From Oscillibacter valericigenes (GTDB taxonomy: Bacteria; Bacillota; Clostridia; Oscillospirales; Oscillospiraceae): a stretch of 64,000 nucleotides of DNA. The notes beneath the pieces are model-generated. The model was not told the DNA's origin. It did no database searches and saw nothing but the letters and a program-made list of their open reading frames with translations. Positions within the stretch are counted from its first letter, which is position 1. The number at the start of each line of letters is the position of its first letter. Below are positions 42,057-50,840 of this stretch, piece after piece. The stretch covers positions 1 through 64,000 of the forward strand of contig NZ_JAFBIS010000010.1 in the NCBI RefSeq assembly GCF_021531435.1, in the 5' to 3' direction. The position numbers were made by a program, and so were the translations under genes.

Positions 42057-43584
42057 GGCTTCTCTCCTCCAGTTCCGCCGCTTTCGCCGCGGCAATGCTC
42101 TCCCGGATGCGGTGCCGGGTGTCGTCAAACAGCAGTTCTTTATTATGCCGGAAATAGGCGTCACAGCCGAAATTCTCCACGAACCAGCTGGTGTCATACC
42201 CCGCCGTGACCTCCGTCACGAACAGCACCAGCTCCTGGTCCTGGCCGAAGGTCTGCTCCAGGAAGCGGAAGGTGTTGTCAAACATGGCGCCGGTGTCCGC
42301 GCCCAGGGTCTTCCGCTTCTCCACCTCGCCGCCGAACCAGCCCCGGACGGTCTCCATGGCCTCTGCCGGGTCGGTGACGTCCTCTTTTGCCAGCTGCTGG
42401 CGGTAGTCCTCCAGGGTGTTGACCTCCCACATCCCCAGGTCCCGAGTCTCCTTTTCCAGGCTCCCGGCCTCTTTCGCCTGCCGCAGCTTCTCCTGCCGCT
42501 GCCAGATGAGCTGGCCCAGTACCGCCTGGGGCTCCGCGCCGTCGGCGGTCTTGGCCTTGAAGTCCAGCAGGGCGGTGTGGAGGGCGGTGGTCAGGGCGTC
42601 CTGCTGCCGAACGGCCCGGGCCGATTCGGACAGGCGGCTCAGCAGCAGTCCCATGACGGACAGCTTTTCGTCAAAGGGGGCCTCCCGCAGCTCCAGCATG
42701 GTGATGTTCTGCCAGGTGCCCTTCACGATGTCGTCCACATGGTAGGTCCGCTGGTACTTGTAGTACAGCTCCAGATAATTTGCGAAATCCTTGGCGATGC
42801 GAGGCAGCTGGATGTACTGCCCCACCACCTCCCGGTCCACCCGCAGGCCCAATTTTTCATAGGCGATGATAAGCTCGGAGAGGTCCTCCCAGCCACGGGC
42901 GGTGGCAAACTGCAAGCCGTCCACGGTGGTCTCGATGCGGTAGAAGTTGTCCTTCTTGATGTCGAGATAGGAGATGACGGCGCCGTGGATGCCCTTGCGC
43001 CGGGCGTATTCCTTCCAGACGGCGAAGTCCTCCGTCACGTCCATGCGCTTCACCCGGTCCAGCGTCACCACGTCGAAGTCCCGGACGGACTTATTGTACT
43101 CCGGCGGGTTGCCCGCAGCCACGATGAGCCAGCCCTCCGGCAGACGCTGGTTGCCGAAAGTCTTGCACTGCAGGAATTGCAGCATCATGGGGGCCAGCGT
43201 CTCGCTGACGCAGTTGATCTCGTCCAGGAACAGGATGCCCTCTTTCAGCCCCGTCCGCTCCATGAGCTGGTAGACGGAGGCCAGTATCTCGCTCATGGTG
43301 TACTCTGTAATGGAATATTCCTTGCCGCCGTAGGTGCGCTTTTCAATGAAGGGCAGGCCGATGGCGCTCTGACGGGTATGGTGGGTGATGGTGTAGGCCA
43401 CCAGGCCCACGCCTTCCTCCGCCGCGATCTGCTCCATGATCTGGGTCTTGCCGATGCCCGGAGGGCCCATCAGCAGCACGGGCCGCTGGCGGATGGCGGG
43501 AATGAGGTAGTTCCCCAGCTCGTCACGGGTGAGATACGCCTTTAAGGTGTTGGCGATCTCCTGTTTTGCCTGTTTGATATTCAT
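42049..43584 (-). CDS. MoxR-type AAA+ ATPase
   Basis: A 511-residue AAA+ protein. Walker A is GPPGIGKT at residues 40-47, Walker B is LFLDEINC near 118, sensor-1 is VAAGNPP near 157, and an Arg-rich sensor region (DRVKRMDV) follows near 178. The AAA module is followed by about 250 mainly helical residues not seen in short MoxR proteins. MoxR ATPases partner with VWA proteins as metal-insertion or complex-assembly chaperones, and a VWA gene lies 15 bases upstream here. The role of this particular pair is unknown. It is cytoplasmic. Confidence 0.88.
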   Translation of the reverse strand: MNIKQAKQEIANTLKAYLTRDELGNYLIPAIRQRPVLLMGPPGIGKTQIMEQIAAEEGVGLVAYTITHHTRQSAIGLPFIEKRTYGGKEYSITEYTMSEILASVYQLMERTGLKEGILFLDEINCVSETLAPMMLQFLQCKTFGNQRLPEGWLIVAAGNPPEYNKSVRDFDVVTLDRVKRMDVTEDFAVWKEYARRKGIHGAVISYLDIKKDNFYRIETTVDGLQFATARGWEDLSELIIAYEKLGLRVDREVVGQYIQLPRIAKDFANYLELYYKYQRTYHVDDIVKGTWQNITMLELREAPFDEKLSVMGLLLSRLSESARAVRQQDALTTALHTALLDFKAKTADGAEPQAVLGQLIWQRQEKLRQAKEAGSLEKETRDLGMWEVNTLEDYRQQLAKEDVTDPAEAMETVRGWFGGEVEKRKTLGADTGAMFDNTFRFLEQTFGQDQELVLFVTEVTAGYDTSWFVENFGCDAYFRHNKELLFDDTRHRIRESIAAAKAAELEERSHE

Positions 43585-43599
43585 ATTGTAATTCCTCCG

Positions 43600-44964
43600 T
43601 TATAATGCGGGAAGTTCGTCCAGATCTATCATGTCCGGCAGTTCCTCCGCCGTCTCCCGCGCCGCCTTTTCCAGCCCCGGCAGGTCCAGTACCAGCCGGA
43701 TGGCCCAGGGCGGGATTTTCACGGACATCGGCGGCTCCTCCAGCAGTACGAAGGCCGTCTCATAGGGCGGGCGCTTTTTCGGGTAGACGCCCATGCCGTC
43801 GGTGAAGTACACCAGCCCCCGGAGAGAGGTGAAAGCCCCCTCCTTCTGGAGCCGCGCCACATGCTCGAACACCGGACGGAAATCCGTGGCGCTGCCGCCG
43901 GCAAGCTGGAAGTGGTCCATGTATTTTCTCAGGTCCTCCAGGTCATGGATGACCGTGTCGGACCGCACCTGGTCATCGCACTGGAGGATACGGATGTTCA
44001 CCTTCCGGGTAAATGTCTCGGTACTGCGCAAAATCGCGTAGGTGCATGCCAGAAACTGCCGCACCAGCTCGCCGGAGGTAGACATGGAGGTGTCTACGGC
44101 GATGACGAAATCCTCGATGCGTTTTTCCTCCCGGGTCTCCGTAGGCTCCACCAGGGGCATATTGCCGTAGAGCCGCAGACCGTAGGAGTAAAACCCGTAG
44201 TCAAAGGCGTCGCCGTCCACGCCCAGCACCTCCCGGGGCACGGCGAACCGCCGCAGAAAGGCCCGGTAGTCCACGTCGTCCCGGTTGGCCACCTGGATCT
44301 GCTCCAGCACCGCCTCGCCGCCGGTGGACTGGCCCGCCAGCACCGTCTCCATGCCGGTCTGGGTCTTTTCCGACAAATCCTTCCACTTCTCATCCTGCTG
44401 CTGGGACTGCTCCTGGTCGTCCTGCTTCTCCGGGTCCCAGAGGCCGTGGTCGTCCTCCAGAAACCGCCGCTGGAGCTGGGCCACCTCGTACTCCGGCAAG
44501 CTCAGCCGCAGCAGGCGGCGGTAGATGCCCTCGGCGGTAAGTACCGGCATATCCTGGCGGCACTCGCCGTAAAACTTCCGCTTGGCGGGCACGCTGCCGC
44601 CATCCAAGCAGGGGTAATTCAGCCCGTCCAGGATGCTCTCCACCGCCACATCGCAGGCCAAGTCCCACAACTCCGGCACCTTGCCCCGCTTCTTCGCCAG
44701 ATGGCGGAGCATACAGTGGAGGATGACATGGAGGTACGCCCGGTTGGTGTACACCCGGCTCCGCATGTACCGCTCCGCTAGATACCCGCCGTCGTAGTAT
44801 AGCGTCTCGCCGTCTGTGGCAACAGACAGCGTCATCCCGCCGCCGGGCTGGAAATCCAGGGCGCACAGCGCCACATCCAGGTAGGGCAGGTTCATATACA
44901 GTTCATTCCGGGCGGTCAGCAGGATGTCCCGCCCGATTTGGCTAAAGTCTTTCTGTTCGTCCAT
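43600..44964 (-). CDS. VWA-domain protein with degenerate metallopeptidase-like N-terminus (DUF2201 type)
   Basis: A 454-residue protein. The N-terminal part matches the DUF2201-type putative metallopeptidase, with LHVILHCMLRH (H79, H83, H88) and the following WDLACDVAVES, but the Glu of the HExxH motif is Val80, so hydrolytic activity is doubtful. A Gln/Asp/Glu-rich linker near 180-195 precedes the C-terminal VWA domain with MIDAS residues DTSMSTSGE near 290, the Thr in GGSATDFRP near 355 and YFTDGMG near 385. Paired with the MoxR ATPase gene 15 bases downstream. Family pairs act as chaperones; the target here is unknown. Confidence 0.85.
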   Translation of the reverse strand: MDEQKDFSQIGRDILLTARNELYMNLPYLDVALCALDFQPGGGMTLSVATDGETLYYDGGYLAERYMRSRVYTNRAYLHVILHCMLRHLAKKRGKVPELWDLACDVAVESILDGLNYPCLDGGSVPAKRKFYGECRQDMPVLTAEGIYRRLLRLSLPEYEVAQLQRRFLEDDHGLWDPEKQDDQEQSQQQDEKWKDLSEKTQTGMETVLAGQSTGGEAVLEQIQVANRDDVDYRAFLRRFAVPREVLGVDGDAFDYGFYSYGLRLYGNMPLVEPTETREEKRIEDFVIAVDTSMSTSGELVRQFLACTYAILRSTETFTRKVNIRILQCDDQVRSDTVIHDLEDLRKYMDHFQLAGGSATDFRPVFEHVARLQKEGAFTSLRGLVYFTDGMGVYPKKRPPYETAFVLLEEPPMSVKIPPWAIRLVLDLPGLEKAARETAEELPDMIDLDELPAL

Positions 44965-44974
44965 ACCGTCTCAC

Positions 44975-45949
44975 TCAAAGGTCAAAGCTCTTGTCCAACC
45001 CGGAGGGGAACCGCCTATGCTGTTCTTCCAGGAGCATCGCCAATGCCTCCGGGGAATCCTGTTCCCGGGCCTCGCCGCAGAGGGCCGTCAGATCGTCCCG
45101 GTCCCAGTCCAGTGTCCGCAGCAGGAATTGGAGGCCCTCTGTGTCCCGGCGTCCCAGCAGCCACCGCCCGGCGGCCAGGGGACGCTGGCGGAGGAAGTCC
45201 AGATAATCATTCTCCGCCTGCTCCGTCAGCTCCACGGGATACCGCAGCCTCCACCAGGCCAGACGCAGGGCGCAGTCCTCGTCGTGCTCCATGCCCAGCA
45301 TGGGCCGCCACAGCTCATCATAGGCTTTGAAGCTCAGCTGCTTGCGGTAAAAACAATGGTGGTAGCCGTAACCCGCGCCGCTGATGTTGTAATCAAAATG
45401 ATGGGCGGGGCAGTTCTCCTCGTAGACCTCCACATACTCCGGGAAAATCAGCCGCGCCGTCTGCCCATCCGCCCGGGTCAGCGTCACATCCAGCTCCCGG
45501 GGCAGTTCCTCCGCCAGGTAAGCCAGTAGCTCGCCCTCCTCCCCGGTGCAGGTGATGTGAAAGGTGTCCAGCGCCCGGCAGTTCATCAGGGCCCCGCCGC
45601 CCCAATAGCGGACGGTGTCCCGCAGCCGCAGGGTCTTCAGCGTCCGGCAGTTGAAAAAGCCGTAGTCCTCCACCCGCTCCAGGCTGTCCGGCAGGGTCAG
45701 ATCCGTCAGGGCGCCGTTGTCCCAGTCCTCTTCGTTCACGGGGCCGCAGGTCACCAGGACCTCCTCCCCCTCCGGCATGGGACGCCCCGGCGTCAGGGCA
45801 TGGTCCCCCAGCGCCGTCACCGGCAGGCCGAACAGCTCGTCCGGCAGGGCGGCTTCAGCATCACAGGTGGCCGCCCACAGGATAGCGACGCCCGCCGCCT
45901 CCCGGCGGATGACCAGTTTCCAGTTGTTGACGCCGCTGACACGCTCCAA
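44975..45949 (-). CDS. Leucine-rich-repeat (BspA-like) protein of the MoxR-VWA operon
   Basis: A 324-residue protein without signal peptide. Residues 70-130 contain LRR_5-type repeats (LTDLTLPDSLERVEDYGFFNC then RTLKTLRLRDTVRYWGGGALMNC; shown in part by LPDSLERVEDYGFFNC). A His/Tyr/Cys-rich centre (HHFDYNISGAGYGYHHCFY near 180) could bind metal, and the C-terminus is helical and acidic (YLDFLRQRPLAAGRWLLG). The TTG start at 45949 follows GGGAGGT by 8 bases. It is the first gene of the operon, 10 bases before the VWA gene. LRR proteins of this type often bind other proteins, so it may select the client of the ATPase. Confidence 0.7.
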   Translation of the reverse strand: MERVSGVNNWKLVIRREAAGVAILWAATCDAEAALPDELFGLPVTALGDHALTPGRPMPEGEEVLVTCGPVNEEDWDNGALTDLTLPDSLERVEDYGFFNCRTLKTLRLRDTVRYWGGGALMNCRALDTFHITCTGEEGELLAYLAEELPRELDVTLTRADGQTARLIFPEYVEVYEENCPAHHFDYNISGAGYGYHHCFYRKQLSFKAYDELWRPMLGMEHDEDCALRLAWWRLRYPVELTEQAENDYLDFLRQRPLAAGRWLLGRRDTEGLQFLLRTLDWDRDDLTALCGEAREQDSPEALAMLLEEQHRRFPSGLDKSFDL

Positions 45950-45983
45950 AGGCCCTGACCTCCCATTTTTTATCCGGTTTCGT

Positions 45984-45992
45984 AGTATATCA
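45984..45992 (-). promoter_or_regulatory. Extended -10 promoter of the LRR-VWA-MoxR-NifU operon
   Basis: Minus-strand TGATATACT, an extended -10 with TATACT at 45989-45984; the -35 region (TAGGAA at 17 bases) is poor. Confidence 0.5.
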
Positions 45993-46045
45993 CAGTTTCC
46001 GCCCGTTTCCTAGTAGCGGCCCAAAAAGAAATTTCAAATTCCCTC

Positions 46046-46073
46046 TTGACAAGCCGTGCATACTGTATATACT
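46046..46073 (+). promoter_or_regulatory. Promoter of the gntR-ABC operon
   Basis: TTGACA (46046-46051), 16-base spacer, TATACT (46068-46073), 30 bases before the ATG. Confidence 0.75.
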
Positions 46074-46087
46074 GTACATGTACAGTA
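46070..46087. promoter_or_regulatory. Operator of the gntR-ABC operon
   Basis: A perfect 18-base palindrome, TACTGTACATGTACAGTA, overlaps the -10 box and start site; a further TACTGTA half-site lies at 46061-46067. Typical autoregulatory position for a YtrA-type GntR repressor. Confidence 0.8.
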
Positions 46088-46103
46088 CGAACGGAGGAAT
46101 TCC

Positions 46104-46484
46104 ATGGAGCTCATTATCCGAAATACCGCGGGCCAGCCCATCTATGACCAGATCAGCTCCCAGATCAAGGCCCAGATCATCGCCGGGACGCTGCGGCCGG
46201 GAGAGGCCCTGCCCTCCATCCGGGGGCTGGCAAAGGACCTGAAAATTTCCGTCATCACCACGAAGCGGGCCTACGACGAGCTGGAGGCCCAGGGCTTTGT
46301 CACCACGGTGGCGGGCAAGGGCTGCTTCGTGGCGGAAAAAAATCTGGACCTGGTGCGGGAGCATCAGCTGAAAGAGCTGGAGGACCACCTGTCCGCCGCC
46401 GCGGAGCTGTCCAAAAGCTGCGGCGTCTCCCGGGAAGAATTACAGGAAATGCTGCGCATTCTATTGGAGGAGGAAGCTCAATGA
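46104..46484 (+). CDS. GntR-family (YtrA type) regulator
   Basis: A 126-residue regulator. The winged-helix is textbook GntR: PIYDQISSQIKAQIIAGTLRPGEALPSIRGLAKDLKIS near 10-47 (core LRPGEALPSIRGLAKDL), then TTKRAYDELEAQGFV. The C-terminal part is only about 45 helical residues, the hallmark of the YtrA subfamily, which usually controls a linked ABC transporter and responds to envelope stress. GGAGG precedes the ATG. Its stop overlaps the ATPase start by 4 bases (ATGA). A perfect palindrome over its promoter suggests autorepression. Confidence 0.93.
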   Translation: MELIIRNTAGQPIYDQISSQIKAQIIAGTLRPGEALPSIRGLAKDLKISVITTKRAYDELEAQGFVTTVAGKGCFVAEKNLDLVREHQLKELEDHLSAAAELSKSCGVSREELQEMLRILLEEEAQ

Positions 46485-47335
46485 ATGCCATTGAATTATC
46501 TCACATCAACAAATCCTTCGGCGATTTCGCCATCCGGGACCTGAACCTGACGGTGCCCAGCGGCACCATCTGCGGTCTGGTGGGCGAAAACGGCGCCGGC
46601 AAATCCACCACCATCCGCCTTCTGATGGGCGCCCTGCGGCCCGACAGCGGCACAGCCTCCGTGCTGGGCACGGACGTCTCCTCCCCGGAATTCCGGGAGG
46701 TGAAGGAGGACGTGGGCGTGGTGCTGGACGAGGCCTACTTCCCCGAATCCCTGAACGCCGTCCAGGTGGGGAAGATCATGGCGGCCACGTACCGCCGGTG
46801 GGACCAGAAGCTCTACGACGGCTATCTGAAGCGGTTTGACCTGCCCCCCAGCAAGCAGTTCAAGGACTTCTCCCGTGGTATGCGGATGAAGCTGGCCATC
46901 GCCGTGGCCCTGAGCCATCAGCCGAAGCTGCTGGTGCTGGACGAAGCCACCGCCGGGCTGGACCCCATCGTCCGGGATGAGGTGCTGGATATTTTCAACG
47001 AGTTCACCCGGGAGGAGGACCACTCCATCCTCATCTCCTCCCACATTCTCAGCGACCTGGAAAAGCTCTGCGACTACATCGCTTTCATCCACCAGGGCAA
47101 TCTGCTGTTCTGCGAGGAAAAGGACCGCCTGTTGGAGGAATACGGCATTTTTACTGATTCCGCGGAGCAGCTGGAATGCCTGCTGCCCGAGGCCATCGTA
47201 GCCCGGGAGCCAAACGGCTACGGCGGCGTCCGGGCGCTGATACGCCGTGACCTGGCCCCCGCCGGGTTCCAATTGGAGAAGCCCTCGGTGGAGGACATCG
47301 TGCTGTTTCTGGTGAAAGGAGCGAAAACGAGATGA
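46481..47335 (+). CDS. ABC transporter ATPase (YtrB type)
   Basis: A 284-residue ATPase. Walker A is GENGAGKST near residues 36-44, the signature is FSRGM near 129 (in place of LSGGQ), Walker B is LLVLDEAT near 149-156 and the switch His is in SSHI near 188. A C-terminal extension of about 80 residues follows, as in exporter ATPases of the BcrA/YtrB class. With the permease gene (4-base overlap) it forms an ABC-2 type exporter or sensor of antimicrobial or membrane stress. Substrate unknown. Confidence 0.92.
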   Translation: MNAIELSHINKSFGDFAIRDLNLTVPSGTICGLVGENGAGKSTTIRLLMGALRPDSGTASVLGTDVSSPEFREVKEDVGVVLDEAYFPESLNAVQVGKIMAATYRRWDQKLYDGYLKRFDLPPSKQFKDFSRGMRMKLAIAVALSHQPKLLVLDEATAGLDPIVRDEVLDIFNEFTREEDHSILISSHILSDLEKLCDYIAFIHQGNLLFCEEKDRLLEEYGIFTDSAEQLECLLPEAIVAREPNGYGGVRALIRRDLAPAGFQLEKPSVEDIVLFLVKGAKTR

Positions 47336-47940
47336 AGGCCCTCATTTTAAAGGATACCTATGTCATCTGGCGGCAGATGAAGTATTTTCTGGTGATGATC
47401 CTGCTGTTTTCCGCCCTGCCCAGCGGGTTTAACAACGCCTTCGCCGTGATCTACGCCGCCATGATGCCCTACACCGCCCTGGCCTACGACGAGCGGAGCA
47501 AATGGGACCAGATGGCCGCCATGATGCCCTATTCCGCACGGGACGTGGTGCTGGGCAAGTACGTGTTCGGCTGGCTGTGCATTGGTGCCGCGGCGGTGTT
47601 GTCCGGCCTGCTGCAGGCGGTCCTCTCCCTGGTGATCCACCGGGCGTTTCTCCCCAGTGTCATAGCCCTGTCCGTTCTGGGCGCCCTCTGTATCCTGGCA
47701 ATCACCCTGCCGCTGATGTTCCGCATGGGTGTGGAAAAGGGGCGGCTGGCCATGTTCCTCATTATCTTCCTCGTCTGCGGCGGCGCCGGGGCCATTGCCT
47801 CCATCGCCGAGAGCATGGGCGGCGGAACAGCTTTCGCCTTCCAGGGCCCCATTCTGGCCGCCATGCTGATCGCCGCCGTGGTGCTGAACGTGGTTTCCAT
47901 TCCGCTGTCTCAAAAGTTCTACCAAAGACGTCAGTCCTGA
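47332..47940 (+). CDS. ABC-2 type permease (YtrC-like)
   Basis: A 202-residue membrane protein with six hydrophobic spans and a soluble-poor layout: N-terminal ILKDTYVIWRQMKYFLVMI, then YDERSKWDQMAAMMPYSARDVVLGKY near residue 45-70, a sequence recurrent in short ABC-2 permeases of YtrABC-like operons. It overlaps the ATPase gene by 4 bases and ends at a strong terminator, closing the operon. It probably dimerises to form the pore. Confidence 0.88.
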   Translation: MKALILKDTYVIWRQMKYFLVMILLFSALPSGFNNAFAVIYAAMMPYTALAYDERSKWDQMAAMMPYSARDVVLGKYVFGWLCIGAAAVLSGLLQAVLSLVIHRAFLPSVIALSVLGALCILAITLPLMFRMGVEKGRLAMFLIIFLVCGGAGAIASIAESMGGGTAFAFQGPILAAMLIAAVVLNVVSIPLSQKFYQRRQS

Positions 47941-47941
47941 A

Positions 47942-47975
47942 AAAGAGGTCCGGGCCGCACGGCCCGGACCTCTTT
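47942..47975. terminator. Terminator between the permease and pyrophosphatase genes
   Basis: A perfect 16-base stem (AAAGAGGTCCGGGCCG with its complement) and 2-base loop, between convergent genes; T tract of three on each side. Confidence 0.75.
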
Positions 47976-47991
47976 GCATCTCTTTGGGATT

Positions 47992-49605
47992 TCAGCCCCA
48001 CAGGGCGGACAGCGTGGGGATGACCTGCTTTTTCCGGCTCATGATCTTGGGCAGGAAGGCGCAGTTGTCCTCGCTCTTGATGTTGAACGCCTGGCGGATG
48101 GTGTCCTCATCGCCGGTGAAGATCAGCTGGGTACCCTCCAGCAGCACATCGGTGATCATCAGCACCACGGTATCCAGCCCCCGGGCCTTGCGGATGGCGC
48201 CCATGGCATGAAGGAAATCCTGTTTCCGGGCCAGCAGGCGGTCGGAATCCATGCAAGTGATCTGGCTCACCGCCAGGTTGTGCCCGGCGATGTGGAATTC
48301 CTTGTAATCGGTCTTCAGCATGGCGTCCACGGTCTTCTCGTCGCCGCAGGTGGCGGAGAAGATGGCCTTGCCCAGCTCCTCCAGGGACACGTTGGCGATG
48401 CGGGCCATGCGGTGGGCCATGTCGATGTCCCGCTGGGTGCAGGTGGGAGACTTGAACAGGACGGTGTCGGACACGATGGCGGCAGCCATCAGGCCCGCCA
48501 TCTTCGCCGTGGGCATCAGGCCCTTTTCCTGGTACATCCCCGCCACAATGGTAGTGGTGCTGCCCACCGGCTCGTTGCGGACGTAGATGGGATTCTTGGT
48601 CTCAATATCCGCCAGGCGGTGATGGTCCACGATCTCCAGGATGTCGGCCTGCTCCAGGCCGACGACGGACTGGGCCCGCTCGTTGTGGTCCATCAGGATG
48701 ACCCGCTTGCGGCGGGGCCGCAGCAGGTGGTAGCGGGACAGGGTGCCCACCACCCGTTCCTCCTCATCCAGGATGGGGTAGGAACGGAACCGGCTCTCCA
48801 GCACGGTGTCCTGCACGTCGTCGATGTAATCGTCCAGATGGAAGCAGACCATGTCCTGGGTCTTGCAGATGCTGCTGATGGGCATGGCGTGGTGGATGAG
48901 CCGCACCGCCCGGTAGGGGTCGTAGGGCGTGGAGATGATGCAGGTCTTTTCCGCCATCTCGATAAATTCCTGGCTCACCTCCGCCTGGCACACCAGCACG
49001 CAGTTCACCTGCTGTTCCAGCGCCCGGCGCAGCATGTCCGGCTGGTCGCCGCAGACCAGGATGACATCCCGCCCGGAGAACATCAGGTTCTCCCGTCCCG
49101 CGGGCAGGGCGATGGTCACGGCGCCGGAGACCTCCTCCCACAGCTCGCTGCCCTCGTTGAGGATCTGGCCCTCCAGCACGGACAGCAGGTTGTAAACGGG
49201 GATGTTTTTCACCAGGGGGTCCCGGACAGAGGTCATATCGTAGTTGGCCACGTCGCCGGCGGACAGCATGCCGTACAGGGTGCCGTCCTCATTGGTGACG
49301 GGCATGGCGGAAATTTTGTCCGTCTGCATGGCCTGCCAGCCCCGGCTGATGGTGGCGGAGGCGTCCAGCGTGGGCGGCGTGTCAAAGTCCAGATCCCGCA
49401 CCTGGTTGCGCACATCGCTGATGAGCATGGGCGGCTGGAAACCAAAGCGGTCCAGCACGATCTGGGTCTCATCGCTGACCTGACCCAGCCGGGCGGCCTT
49501 GTACTCCCGCTGTCCCAGGGCGTTTTTCAGTGCGGCATACGCCATGGCGGACACGATGGAGTCGGTATCCGGGTTGCGGTGGCCGGTGATGTATACTGTT
49601 TCCAT
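47992..49605 (-). CDS. ppaC: CBS/DRTGG-containing manganese-dependent inorganic pyrophosphatase (family II)
   Basis: A 537-residue DHH-family pyrophosphatase, longer than the plain enzyme (about 310). The N-terminal catalytic motif GHRNPDTDS is at residues 7-15, the DHH motif in EIVDHHRLAD near 330, and the substrate-binding C-terminal domain ends with SRKKQVIP. Between them lies an insertion with two CBS halves and a DRTGG-like domain (ISAMPVTNEDGTLYGMLS near 95; RSYPILDEEERVVGTLS near 290). Such enzymes are regulated by adenine nucleotides. It hydrolyses pyrophosphate from biosynthesis. ATG at 49605 is favoured: an ATG 9 bases earlier sits against the ribosome site. Confidence 0.92.
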   Translation of the reverse strand: METVYITGHRNPDTDSIVSAMAYAALKNALGQREYKAARLGQVSDETQIVLDRFGFQPPMLISDVRNQVRDLDFDTPPTLDASATISRGWQAMQTDKISAMPVTNEDGTLYGMLSAGDVANYDMTSVRDPLVKNIPVYNLLSVLEGQILNEGSELWEEVSGAVTIALPAGRENLMFSGRDVILVCGDQPDMLRRALEQQVNCVLVCQAEVSQEFIEMAEKTCIISTPYDPYRAVRLIHHAMPISSICKTQDMVCFHLDDYIDDVQDTVLESRFRSYPILDEEERVVGTLSRYHLLRPRRKRVILMDHNERAQSVVGLEQADILEIVDHHRLADIETKNPIYVRNEPVGSTTTIVAGMYQEKGLMPTAKMAGLMAAAIVSDTVLFKSPTCTQRDIDMAHRMARIANVSLEELGKAIFSATCGDEKTVDAMLKTDYKEFHIAGHNLAVSQITCMDSDRLLARKQDFLHAMGAIRKARGLDTVVLMITDVLLEGTQLIFTGDEDTIRQAFNIKSEDNCAFLPKIMSRKKQVIPTLSALWG

Positions 49606-49639
49606 GTGAGTCATTCTCCTCGCATTTGTTTTCATTCTC

Positions 49640-49668
49640 ATTATGCTTCCCCCAAAAAACTTTGTCAA
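49640..49668 (-). promoter_or_regulatory. Promoter of the pyrophosphatase gene
   Basis: Minus-strand TTGACA (49668-49663), 17-base spacer, CATAAT (49645-49640), about 35 bases before the ATG. Confidence 0.7.
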
Positions 49669-49684
49669 CGGCTCTTCCCGTGGG

Positions 49685-49720
49685 AAAAGCCCGCGGAAAC
49701 GATTGCTTCCGCGGGCTTTC
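49685..49720 (-). terminator. Terminator of the pyrG-peptidase operon
   Basis: AAAGCCCGCGGAA and TTCCGCGGGCTTT, a perfect 13-base stem with an 8-base loop, 18 bases past the peptidase stop. Confidence 0.8.
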
Positions 49721-49737
49721 CGGAAAATAATTTTTTG

Positions 49738-50811
49738 TCAGAGGATCAGAAGCTCCTTGGGCGCTTTCGTAATATCCAGGCACCCGTCCTCCGTCAGCAG
49801 GATGACGTCCTCAATGCGGACGCCCAGCCTGCCCGGCAGGTAGATACCCGGCTCGGCGGAGATCACCGCGCCCGCGGGCAGAGGCTTGTCGTTCATGGGA
49901 GAGGCGTTGGGGGCCTCGTGGATCTCCACGCCCACGCCGTGGCCGAAGCTGTGGCCGAAACAGTCACCGTACCCGGCGGCTTCAATGACCGCCCGGGCCG
50001 CGCCGTCCACCTCCCGGCCGGTGACGCCTGCCTTGGCGGCGGCAATGCCCGCCTTCTGGGCGGCAAGGACCGTGTTGTAGACCGTCTGCATCTCCTCCGT
50101 GGCAAAGCCCACCGCCACGGTGCGGGTCATGTCAGAGCAATAGCCGCGATAGACGCAGCCGAAGTCCATGGTGACGAATTCTCCCCGCCCGATGACCCGC
50201 TCCGACGGGACGCCGTGGGGCAGGCTGCCGTTGGGGCCGGAAACCACGATGGGGTCAAAGGACATGTCCGACGCGCCGTAGTGGAGCATCAGGTACTGCA
50301 GGCGGGCGGCGATCTCCTTCTCCGTGACGCCGGGCCGGATCTCCTCCAGGATGTCCGTCAGGGCCCGCTCCGCGATGCGCTGGGCGGCCACCATGGTCTC
50401 CATCTCCTCGTCGTCCTTCACCATCCGCAGGTCCCACAGGAGCTGCGTGGCAGGCACCAGGTCGCAGGACAGGGCCTTGCGGTAACGCTCATGGTCCTGG
50501 ACGGTCATATAGGCGTCCTCAAAGCCGATCCGACGGAGCTGCTCCTCGCCGATGACCTCCTCAATGAGGGCGGCATAGCCCCGGCCCCGGCCGATCTCCC
50601 GCAGCTCGGCGCCCTGTACGTACCGGGCGGCGGCCTCCGTGTACCGGGAATCGGTAAAGTAGTAGGCCCGCTTCCGGGTCACCAGCGCCACGCCGTCAGT
50701 CCCGGCGGAGTGGAAGCCGGAGCCGTAAAAACGGTTGGCCTCCCCGGTCAGCAGGATGGCGTCCAGGCCGCTGCTCTCCAGCCGGGCGGCAATTTTCTGA
50801 AAATGATTCAT
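49738..50811 (-). CDS. pepQ: Xaa-Pro peptidase (M24 family)
   Basis: A 357-residue pita-bread metallopeptidase cleaving the bond before proline in peptides. The N-terminal creatinase-like domain (residues 1-125) is followed by the catalytic domain with metal ligands in MDFGCVYRGYCSDMTRT near 215 (two Asp), FGHSFGHGVGVEIHE near 285 (His), SAEPGIY near 315 and RIEDVILL near 330 (two Glu). Dipeptidase (PepQ) versus aminopeptidase (PepP-like) cannot be settled from sequence reading. It starts 30 bases after pyrG and probably shares its transcript. Confidence 0.88.
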   Translation of the reverse strand: MNHFQKIAARLESSGLDAILLTGEANRFYGSGFHSAGTDGVALVTRKRAYYFTDSRYTEAAARYVQGAELREIGRGRGYAALIEEVIGEEQLRRIGFEDAYMTVQDHERYRKALSCDLVPATQLLWDLRMVKDDEEMETMVAAQRIAERALTDILEEIRPGVTEKEIAARLQYLMLHYGASDMSFDPIVVSGPNGSLPHGVPSERVIGRGEFVTMDFGCVYRGYCSDMTRTVAVGFATEEMQTVYNTVLAAQKAGIAAAKAGVTGREVDGAARAVIEAAGYGDCFGHSFGHGVGVEIHEAPNASPMNDKPLPAGAVISAEPGIYLPGRLGVRIEDVILLTEDGCLDITKAPKELLIL

Positions 50812-50840
50812 GCAAGCACCTTTCCATCAAACAGCGGGGT

